Source of the DNA: Planctomycetota bacterium
Lineage (GTDB): Bacteria > Planctomycetota > UBA8742 > UBA2392
NCBI GenBank assembly: GCA_015075515.1
Contig: JABTUE010000004.1
Span: 124,001-188,000 of the forward strand
Reading direction: 5' to 3'
Length of the DNA stretch: 64,000 bases
Shown here: piece after piece, positions 41,657-48,209 of the stretch
Position numbering within the stretch: the first letter of the stretch is position 1
Layout of the letters: every line of letters starts with the position of its first letter
Position numbers and translations under genes: made by a program
Notes under the pieces: generated by a model
What the model was told of the DNA's origin: nothing
What the model saw: only the letters and a program-made list of their open reading frames with translations
The model's database searches: none

Positions 41657-41842
41657 ATGAAAAACGTGCAGATGAAGGTTGAGGGCGACACACTGACCAT
41701 TACCGTGGACCTGAGCAAGGAGTTCGGCCCCAGTTCCAGCGGCAAGACGATCATCGTGGCCAGCACCGAAGGCAACCAGACGATCGAAGGCTACAAGTCC
41801 GAGAACTACAAGATCGGGCTGAACATCTACCGAAAGCCATAG
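41657..41842 (+). CDS. Small conserved hypothetical protein (61 aa)
   Basis: 61 aa, mixed strand and charged: MKNVQMKVEGDTLTITVDLS, then KEFGPSSSGKTIIVASTEGN and YKIGLNIYRKP. I recall very similar small proteins of unknown function, especially the FGPSSSGKTIIVASTEG segment, in distant bacteria. The compact size and lack of signal sequence suggest a cytoplasmic protein. TACACT ends 15 bases before the ATG as a possible -10. Confidence 0.75.
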   Translation: MKNVQMKVEGDTLTITVDLSKEFGPSSSGKTIIVASTEGNQTIEGYKSENYKIGLNIYRKP

Positions 41843-41846
41843 GCAT

Positions 41847-42818
41847 CTACTTGCCGGATTCGCGGGCGGTCTGCAGCAGTGTCAGCGCGCCATGCAGGGA
41901 AACCCAGCGCGCGCCGGTGCGTTCACCGACCGCCGGCAGGGCAAAACCGGCCAGGTTCAGGCCGTCCACAAACGCCACGCGGCCGCCGGTCAGGGCCGCG
42001 CGGAACTCCAGCCCGCCGTTGCCGTGACGCGCCGCCCAGGACAGCCCGTCAAAATCGGCCAGAACCAGTCCCTGGCCGTCGGCAAGTTCGTGGGGCCAAA
42101 GCGGCGCCACCGTGCCGCGCCAGGCGCTGCCTTCGACGGCCAGAACACACAGCGCGCCCTGGGTTGCCACCAGCCGCGCCGAGGCGACCTCGCCGCCGGC
42201 AAGTTCCACACGCGCGCGGGCTGACAGCGCCGCGCCGGCGTTTTCGAACAGCCAGGCCGGCGCCAGCACCAGCAGTGTACCGGACTCGGCGTGCGCCACC
42301 GCGGCGGCGCTGTGGCGGGCCTGGTCACGCACTGTGTCGGCCCCGTCAGGCAGAGTCAGCACCGCCCGCGCGTCACACAGCCAGGCCGGCCGCGAGGCCA
42401 GCTTGCGCGGGGTCGGCGCGGGCAGGGCACCCGGCGGTGGCTCGGGCGGCCGGGCAAGACCCTCAAAGCGGGCGCCCTGAACTGCGGGCGGGCCGGCGGA
42501 AGGCGGAGAATCAAAGACCAGAAAGCGCGCCGCCAGGGTGTTCTGGACCCAGAAGCGGCTGCCCTCGCGCACCAGATCGGCGTAATCGGCGGCAATGCGG
42601 GCGCCAACTTCGTTGTCACGGGCGGATTCGACGCGGCCGACGACCTTGTCGCCGTACAGCACATCGTGGTCGGGCGCCAGCCCCGGGTTCTCGGCAAAAC
42701 GCACCGCCACGCGCAACCCACCGCTGTCAGTTTCGCGCAGCAGATACAGCCCGGCCACAACGCCGGCCGCCAGCGCGCAGACCAGCAACGCCCCGATCGT
42801 GACATGCACCAGACGCAT
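41847..42818 (-). CDS. MCE/MlaD-domain single-pass membrane protein
   Basis: 323 aa. Membrane helix (IGALLVCALAAGVVAGLYLL) followed at once by an MCE-type domain (LRVAVRFAENPGLAPDHDVLYGDKVVGRVESA, then ADLVREGSRFWVQ, a PqiB-like signature). The remaining ~200 residues are Ala/Gly-rich and include a second beta-rich region. MCE proteins form tubes carrying lipids between membranes, but no mlaE/F-type transporter is adjacent. It starts 1 base after the SRPBCC gene's stop, so the two are one operon. Confidence 0.72.
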   Translation of the reverse strand: MRLVHVTIGALLVCALAAGVVAGLYLLRETDSGGLRVAVRFAENPGLAPDHDVLYGDKVVGRVESARDNEVGARIAADYADLVREGSRFWVQNTLAARFLVFDSPPSAGPPAVQGARFEGLARPPEPPPGALPAPTPRKLASRPAWLCDARAVLTLPDGADTVRDQARHSAAAVAHAESGTLLVLAPAWLFENAGAALSARARVELAGGEVASARLVATQGALCVLAVEGSAWRGTVAPLWPHELADGQGLVLADFDGLSWAARHGNGGLEFRAALTGGRVAFVDGLNLAGFALPAVGERTGARWVSLHGALTLLQTARESGK

Positions 42819-42819
42819 G

Positions 42820-43386
42820 CTACTTTTTGGCTTCGGCGCGGTTCTTGATGCCGCCAAGGCCCTTGTCGAACATCTCGTTGATCATTGAGCCGCCCAGTTT
42901 GTGGAACCATCGGTTCATCGGCTCATAGCCCAGGCTGCCCTTCCACACCCATGTCACCTTGGTGGCGTCCTGGGGTGCGGCCTCGTACCGGATCACGCCG
43001 CTGCCGGCATCTTCGCCGTTGAAGGACATGCGGTATTCAATGCCGCTGTGTTCGCTTACGCGGGTCAGTTCAATGCGACCCTTGCCTGATTTGGGGCTGT
43101 TCCATTCGGTCCAGGAGCCGACCTCGCCGGATTTTTCACTGTAGGTCCAGGTCATCTGCGGGTCTTCGGCCTTCCAGGGCCCCCAGTGTTCCCAGTTGCG
43201 CAGGTCGCCGACGTCCTTGTGAATGCGCGCACGGTCGGCGGCGATCACGACCGAGCGTTCGTAGTTGTAGTCCGCCGGCAACATCAGCGCGCCGCCAAAA
43301 AACACGGCGGCCAGCAGAACCACCAGCCCCAGCACTGCCTTGAACAGAGTGCCCAGCAGGCTTCCTTTCCTGGATTTGTCGGACAT
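42820..43386 (-). CDS. SRPBCC (START-like) domain protein with membrane anchor
   Basis: 188 aa. N-terminal membrane helix (FKAVLGLVVLLAAVFFGGAL), then the polyketide-cyclase-like fold: YERSVVIAADRARIHKDVGDLRNWEHWGPW, MTWTYSEKSGEVGSWTEW, TKVTWVWKGSLGYEPMNRWF. These domains enclose hydrophobic ligands. AAGGAG before the ATG. Coupling to an MCE-domain protein fits a lipid-handling role, which is an inference. Confidence 0.82.
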   Translation of the reverse strand: MSDKSRKGSLLGTLFKAVLGLVVLLAAVFFGGALMLPADYNYERSVVIAADRARIHKDVGDLRNWEHWGPWKAEDPQMTWTYSEKSGEVGSWTEWNSPKSGKGRIELTRVSEHSGIEYRMSFNGEDAGSGVIRYEAAPQDATKVTWVWKGSLGYEPMNRWFHKLGGSMINEMFDKGLGGIKNRAEAKK

Positions 43387-43463
43387 GCACCGCTCCTTTC
43401 TGCGGCGGATTATAGCGTGATTCTCCGCGCTGTGACCTGTCGGCATTGCACAGATTGCCGGGC

Positions 43464-43493
43464 TTGGCGTGTATCAAATCCGCGAGGTAGAAT
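43464..43493 (+). promoter_or_regulatory. Promoter of the FHA gene pair
   Basis: TTGGCG (43464-43469) and TAGAAT (43488-43493) are separated by 18 bases. Transcription from ~43500 leaves a ~10-base leader containing GGTGG before the ATG at 43510, which argues against the ATG at 43492 (it overlaps the -10). Confidence 0.5.
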
Positions 43494-43509
43494 GAACTTC
43501 GGTGGTGTT

Positions 43510-43893
43510 ATGAGCGGCAAGCCACGAAGCCACGACAACTTCGGCACCGACAAGGTGGCCAAGCCTACGCGCGAGAAGGGCGAAGGCACGCTGCAATCGC
43601 CGCCGCTGGCGACGCTGGTGCACGAAAAGACGGGGCAGATTCACCCGCTGCTGACCGACATCACCACGATCGGCCGCGACAAAACCAGCACGATCATGGT
43701 GCGCGAGGATACGGCGGTTTCACGACGGCATGCCCACGTGTTGCGCAAGGGCGTGAACTTCGTGATCGAAGATCTGGGCAGCAGCAACGGCGTGTACATC
43801 AACGGGCGCAAGCTCGAGGGCAGTCACATTCTGCAGGTTGGCGACAAGGTAGAGATCGGCGCGCAGGTTTATCTGTTCAAGCGCCGGGCCTGA
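43510..43893 (+). CDS. FHA-domain protein
   Basis: 127 aa with one forkhead-associated domain: TIGRDKTSTIMV, the phosphothreonine-contacting SRRHA, and DLGSSNGVYINGRKL. The N-terminal ~45 residues are charged and unstructured. FHA domains bind phosphothreonine peptides made by Hanks-type kinases, two of which are encoded in this window. A second FHA gene follows after 23 bases. Confidence 0.88.
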   Translation: MSGKPRSHDNFGTDKVAKPTREKGEGTLQSPPLATLVHEKTGQIHPLLTDITTIGRDKTSTIMVREDTAVSRRHAHVLRKGVNFVIEDLGSSNGVYINGRKLEGSHILQVGDKVEIGAQVYLFKRRA

Positions 43894-43916
43894 CACGATG
43901 CACAACGGGAAACGCC

Positions 43917-44318
43917 ATGTCGAAAAAACGCGGCAAGGCCACTGACGATTTCGCGTCGGATTCTGCGGCGCCGGCCTCGGGCAGTTTTACGGTGCCGACC
44001 AAGCGCGACGTGGTTCAAACCGGGTTTGAGGAAATAGACACGTCAGGCGAAAAGCTGTTCCACGCCATTGTTACCGACGTGTGTACCGTGGGCCGTGATT
44101 CCGAATGCAACATTGTGATCCGTGGTGACAGCAAAGTCTCGCGCAAGCACGCGATTATTGAACGCAAGGACATTGCGTACTGGATACGCGACAACGACAG
44201 CAGCAACGGCGTGATCGTCAACGGCCGCAAGATCACTGCGCCGCACGAACTCAAGGTTGGCGACGAGGTACAGATCGGGCTGCAGAAGTGGACGTTTGCC
44301 CGGCGCGCCTCGGGCTGA
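43917..44318 (+). CDS. FHA-domain protein, paralogue of the preceding gene
   Basis: 133 aa, one FHA domain: TVGRDSECNIVI, SRKHA, DNDSSNGVIVNGRKI, then VGDEVQIGLQKWTF. The N-terminal ~45 residues are again Lys/Ser/Thr-rich. Similar in size and layout to the gene before it, so probably a tandem duplicate. It converges with the ECF sigma gene, 6 bases apart. Confidence 0.88.
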   Translation: MSKKRGKATDDFASDSAAPASGSFTVPTKRDVVQTGFEEIDTSGEKLFHAIVTDVCTVGRDSECNIVIRGDSKVSRKHAIIERKDIAYWIRDNDSSNGVIVNGRKITAPHELKVGDEVQIGLQKWTFARRASG

Positions 44319-44324
44319 AAACCG

Positions 44325-44912
44325 TTACAGGTCATGAAAGTGGCGCTTGAGTTTTTCGCGCAGGGTCACGCGCGCGCGCGCAGTCATGCTTTTGACGGCC
44401 GCCACGGTGGTGCCCAGGATTTTGGCGATTTCCTCGTAATCCTTGTTCTCGTATTTGCTCAAAATCAGCGCCATGCGCTGGTTTTCGGGCAGTTCGTCCA
44501 GCGCGGCGCGGATCAGTGCGGCCTTGCGGGCGCGTTCGTCGCTGTCGTCGTGCGGCGGGTCGTCGGCGCCGGCGATTTGTTCCAGCGGGTTGCCGCCGTC
44601 TTGGTCGGGGCTGACCAGCCGCAGCCGGTCGCGGGCGCGGTCGCGCTTGTAGTTCAGGCACAGGTTGCTGACGATGGTGTAGAACCAGGTGCTGAACTTG
44701 GCACTGGGTTCCCACTTTGCGGCGTTGCGGTACACGCGCAGAAACGCCTCCTGTACCAGATCCTCGGCGGCGGCTTGAAGGCCGATGTGGCGGTAGATGA
44801 CGGAATAGGCCAGCCGGTAATGGCGCTCAAATAGAACCCTGAACGCGTCATCGTCGCCGCGCGCGATGCGCCGCAGCAATTCGCCGTCTGGGTCTATGAT
44901 CTTGCCGGGCAT
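44325..44912 (-). CDS. ECF-family RNA polymerase sigma factor
   Basis: 195 aa. Sigma region 2 (DDAFRVLFERHYRLAYSVIYRHI, EDLVQEAFLRVYRN, FSTWFYTIVSNLCLNYKRDRARD) and region 4 (LPENQRMALILSKYENKDYEEIAKILGTTVAAVKSMTARARVTLREKL). The linker between them is acidic (PPHDDSDE). No anti-sigma gene follows, and the upstream gene on the same strand is a secreted TPR protein 93 bases away. Confidence 0.93.
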   Translation of the reverse strand: MPGKIIDPDGELLRRIARGDDDAFRVLFERHYRLAYSVIYRHIGLQAAAEDLVQEAFLRVYRNAAKWEPSAKFSTWFYTIVSNLCLNYKRDRARDRLRLVSPDQDGGNPLEQIAGADDPPHDDSDERARKAALIRAALDELPENQRMALILSKYENKDYEEIAKILGTTVAAVKSMTARARVTLREKLKRHFHDL

Positions 44913-45005
44913 GGCGGCGGGTATCCGTGGGCCGTGGCCACAGATTGACCCCGCGCCCGCGGCGGGAGTTTCCCTGTTCGCGGCGCGGCGCGCAAGAGAG
45001 CCCGG

Positions 45006-46388
45006 TCACCCGCCGCGCTGAAGCCAGCCCAGAAATGAGTCTTCCAGCCGCGCGACATCGGACTGGGTGGCCGAACGCAGGGCCTCTTCCATGGTGCTGC
45101 CACCCTTGACGGCCGCGCAGAAGGGTTCCAGGCACGCCGCGTGTTCGTAGATCAGAAAGCGCGTGAAGAAATGCGCCAGCATGGCCTGGCCTTCGTCGGG
45201 GTCGCGCGCGGCAAGCATGCGGTCCAGACGCGGCTGGGTCTCGGCCGCCACCTGCTGCAGCAGCGTGCGTTTCCAGCGGCCGGATTCGGTGGGGCCCGAC
45301 GGGTTTCCTGAAAACGGCGTCAGTGCCACGCTGCCACACAGCCGCCGCGTCAGGTTCGACACGTAGCCGATTTCGAACCAGGTATGGCTGGGTTCGCCGC
45401 AGCGCGCCCGCACCTCGTGCAGGGCCGCCGCCAGCACGATGCGTTCGTGGGTCAGCTTGTCGTCTTTCTCGTCACGTTCCACCGCGATCTCGCCCACGGC
45501 CACGCACCACTGTTCGGCCGCAAGGCCCGGGCTGCCGGGGTGGCGTTTGACCGCATAGGCCTGTTGTTGCGCCCGGTTGCGGGCGACGAACAGCGTCATT
45601 TCGGGGCCTTCACCGCCCAGGGCGCGGGCGGCCAGGGTGCGGACGGCGGCGGCAAGGCGCAGCCACTGGGCGTGATCGCTGCCGCTGCCCAGAATCGTCA
45701 GGTTGCCTGCCTTCTGGCCCGTGACCGGGTTGCCGGCGTCGCCAAGATCCTGGGCCCATTGGGGCACCGTTTCCAGTTCGCGCGAGTCGGGCGGGTTATC
45801 CAGCGCCTTGCGGACGGCTTCGCGCTCCAGTACTTCGGCGGGGCTGATCCAGTCCGGGCCGTCCTTGACCCAGCCGGCGCCGCGCAGGGCGTCTTCGTGC
45901 AGAGGGTTGTAGCGCAGCGCAGCGCCGAAACTGGCGCGGGCGTGGGCATCCAGCCCCAGTTTGGTCGCGTACTGGCCCAGACCGACCAGCTCTTTGGCGG
46001 TGTCGGCATACAGTTTGTCGCGGGCCTTGCGGTATTCGGCGCGAACCTGCGGTGTCACGCCTTTGGCGTCATCGGCGGGCGGCGCCTTCTTCGGGTCGGG
46101 AACCCAGGTGGTCTGGCCGTCCACTTTCTTTTTCTCGTGACCCAGGGCCTTGCGGGCGCGTTCGTTGGCGGCGTCGTGTTCCAGCGCCTGGCGCAGGTGT
46201 GTGGCGGCAGCCGCGTTCAGGCCCTGTTTGAGGCAATCGGCGCCCAGTTTCGCCAGCGCGTCGGCAACCGCCGCGTTTACCCTGGCTGCGCGTTCGGCAA
46301 ACTTGGCCTCGGCGTCGGCGGCCTGACCCGCGGCCGTGCCGGCCAGCAAAAGCAGGGTCAGAAACAGGACAGGCAAACGGGTGCGCAT
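45006..46388 (-). CDS. Secreted TPR protein with a degenerate peptidase-like C-terminal region
   Basis: 460 aa. Signal peptide (MRTRLPVLFLTLLLLAGTAAG), helical TPR-type repeats (LKQGLNAAAATHLRQALEHDAANERARKALG), a W-rich segment (WVKDGPDWISPAEVLEREAV) and a C-terminal part. In that part IVLAAALHEVRARC then TWFEIGYVSNL has the order of gluzincin-type sites (HExxH...E), but the second His is absent. Probably not an active peptidase. The start is at the signal peptide. Confidence 0.7.
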   Translation of the reverse strand: MRTRLPVLFLTLLLLAGTAAGQAADAEAKFAERAARVNAAVADALAKLGADCLKQGLNAAAATHLRQALEHDAANERARKALGHEKKKVDGQTTWVPDPKKAPPADDAKGVTPQVRAEYRKARDKLYADTAKELVGLGQYATKLGLDAHARASFGAALRYNPLHEDALRGAGWVKDGPDWISPAEVLEREAVRKALDNPPDSRELETVPQWAQDLGDAGNPVTGQKAGNLTILGSGSDHAQWLRLAAAVRTLAARALGGEGPEMTLFVARNRAQQQAYAVKRHPGSPGLAAEQWCVAVGEIAVERDEKDDKLTHERIVLAAALHEVRARCGEPSHTWFEIGYVSNLTRRLCGSVALTPFSGNPSGPTESGRWKRTLLQQVAAETQPRLDRMLAARDPDEGQAMLAHFFTRFLIYEHAACLEPFCAAVKGGSTMEEALRSATQSDVARLEDSFLGWLQRGG

Positions 46389-46436
46389 GGCAGTATGGCT
46401 CCTGGCGGCCCGTGACGATTGTAGCAACGCCGGATG

Positions 46437-48197
46437 TCACCGCAGCTTGCCGCTCTTGCGCGGCACCTTGCCGCTTTTGCGCCTGGTGGGGGGTGTCACG
46501 GGCGTGGATTTCACGTGACGCAGGATATCGCTGGTGCGACGGGGTTTGTTCGGGCGGGGCGGTTCGGTGCTGTCCTCGCCGGGTTCGGGCAACTGGTCGG
46601 CGCCGCAGACACGGTTGCGCCCGCGTTCCTTGGCCAGATACAGCGCCTCGTCGGCCAGCGCCACCAGCTCCGACGCGCTTTGGGCGTGGTCCGGAAAGGT
46701 GGCCACGCCGAAGCTGGCCGTAACGTTCAGCTTTTCGCCCTTGGGACCGGTGACCGTGGCCTTGCGGGCCACGCCGTCGCGCAGTCTTTCGGCGGTTTCG
46801 CGCGCGGCCTGGTAGGGAGTCTGGGGCAGCAGCACGGCAAATTCTTCGCCGCCGTAGCGCGCCGCCACGTCGGACACGCGCACCAGAGAGTTCAGCAGCA
46901 GCGCCGTCTGGCGCAGCACCTTGTCGCCGGTCTGGTGGCCGTAGACGTCGTTGAATTTCTTGAAATGGTCAATGTCCAGCAGCACCAGACTGATCTGGTT
47001 GCCGTAGCGTTCGGCCCGATCAATTTCGGTCTTGAGCACTTCCTGAAAGTGCCCGTGGTTGTAAAGCCGCGTAAGGCTGTCGCGCTGGGCGCGATCCACC
47101 ATGTTCTGGTACTTCAGCGCATTGTTGATGGCCAGCGCGGCCTGGCTGGCGAACATTTCAAGCATCGTGAGCTGTTCGGGCGAAAAGCGCATGGTTTTGG
47201 GCCCGGCGTCCACGACAATCAGGCCGATTGCTTCGCGGTCGGCCAGCATGGGCGCGGCGGCAAAGTGTTTGAGCGGAAACTGGGCCAGCACGGACTCGTG
47301 CACGCGCAGGTGCGGCTGATCGCGCAGCGTGTCATGGGTTACGGTTTCGCCGGTGCGCACGGCGTGTGCCAGCACGCTGTGTTCGGCACTCAGGGGTACC
47401 TTGATGCGACGGACTTTTTCTGTGAGTTCGCCCCAGCGTCGCGCCAGCACGGGCTGGGTCTTTTCCAGCGACTGGCTGACCGAGCCGTCGTTGCTGGTAA
47501 GCCCGCGCCAGATGCCGCGCGGGTCGCTGACCCCCAGGCTGTCCACGCACACGGTGCCCTGCAGGGTCTCGCGGTGTTCGTCCACCAGAAAAATCATGGC
47601 CTGGGCGTAGCCGCCGGATTCGCCGCTGGTCAGGGCGCTGGCGATGATCAGGGCCGCGCGCTCAAGGTCCATGGTCTTGCGCAGGGCGTTGCTGACGCGC
47701 TGCAGCGCCAGCAGGTCACGGTTCTGGTCGGCCAGTTTGCGGCGCAGCAGCGTGCGTTCGGTGGAATCCAGGCCGATCACGCTTACGCCGGCCAGCTTGC
47801 CATCGTCGCCCAGAACCGGATCCACGGTGAAATCAAAGAAATAGCTTTCGCCGTCTTCAGGGTCCACGATTTCGACTTCGCGCGCTTCGTTGGGCGTGCC
47901 CAGCGCGATGGTGCGCTGGATAATGTGGTCGCGGTTGACGCGCCCGAAGATTTCAAGCACTTCGTCGTAGGGCCGGCCCAGCACCTCGTGGTAGGCCTTG
48001 CCGAACAGGCGCTCGGCCGCGCGGTTGAAGCGCACGATGCGCATGTTGGTGTCCAGCACTACTGCCACGATCGAGACCTGGTCGAAGATGCGCTTGGCCG
48101 GCGGGCCGCCGATGTCCAGTGTGCGTGTGGACTTTTCGGGCGGCAGATCAGCCGGCGGGTGACGCTTGGGACGCACGGTTGTTTCGTCGGGATTCAT
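46437..48197 (-). CDS. PAS-GAF-GGDEF protein, probable diguanylate cyclase
   Basis: 586 aa: PAS domain (FDQVSIVAVVLDTNMRIVRFNRAAERLFGKAYHEVLGRPYDEV), GAF domain (~residues 175-375) and a GGDEF domain with the active-site GGEEF near residue 449. An RxxD inhibitory site (RVSD) lies exactly five residues before it, so product feedback is likely. Preserved DIDHFKKFNDVYGH and RDSLTRLYNH. The C-terminus is basic with repeated RKSGK. It begins 12 bases after the DsbD stop and is probably co-transcribed. Confidence 0.93.
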   Translation of the reverse strand: MNPDETTVRPKRHPPADLPPEKSTRTLDIGGPPAKRIFDQVSIVAVVLDTNMRIVRFNRAAERLFGKAYHEVLGRPYDEVLEIFGRVNRDHIIQRTIALGTPNEAREVEIVDPEDGESYFFDFTVDPVLGDDGKLAGVSVIGLDSTERTLLRRKLADQNRDLLALQRVSNALRKTMDLERAALIIASALTSGESGGYAQAMIFLVDEHRETLQGTVCVDSLGVSDPRGIWRGLTSNDGSVSQSLEKTQPVLARRWGELTEKVRRIKVPLSAEHSVLAHAVRTGETVTHDTLRDQPHLRVHESVLAQFPLKHFAAAPMLADREAIGLIVVDAGPKTMRFSPEQLTMLEMFASQAALAINNALKYQNMVDRAQRDSLTRLYNHGHFQEVLKTEIDRAERYGNQISLVLLDIDHFKKFNDVYGHQTGDKVLRQTALLLNSLVRVSDVAARYGGEEFAVLLPQTPYQAARETAERLRDGVARKATVTGPKGEKLNVTASFGVATFPDHAQSASELVALADEALYLAKERGRNRVCGADQLPEPGEDSTEPPRPNKPRRTSDILRHVKSTPVTPPTRRKSGKVPRKSGKLR

Positions 48198-48209
48198 GCG
48201 GGGCGCGGC

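Noticed and set aside
43492..43509. ATG at 43492 as start of the first FHA gene
   Set aside because: It overlaps the likely -10 box TAGAAT; the ATG at 43510 lies just after the predicted transcription start with GGTGG upstream.
45006..46388. Active zinc peptidase
   Set aside because: The candidate site reads HEVRARC without the second zinc-binding His.
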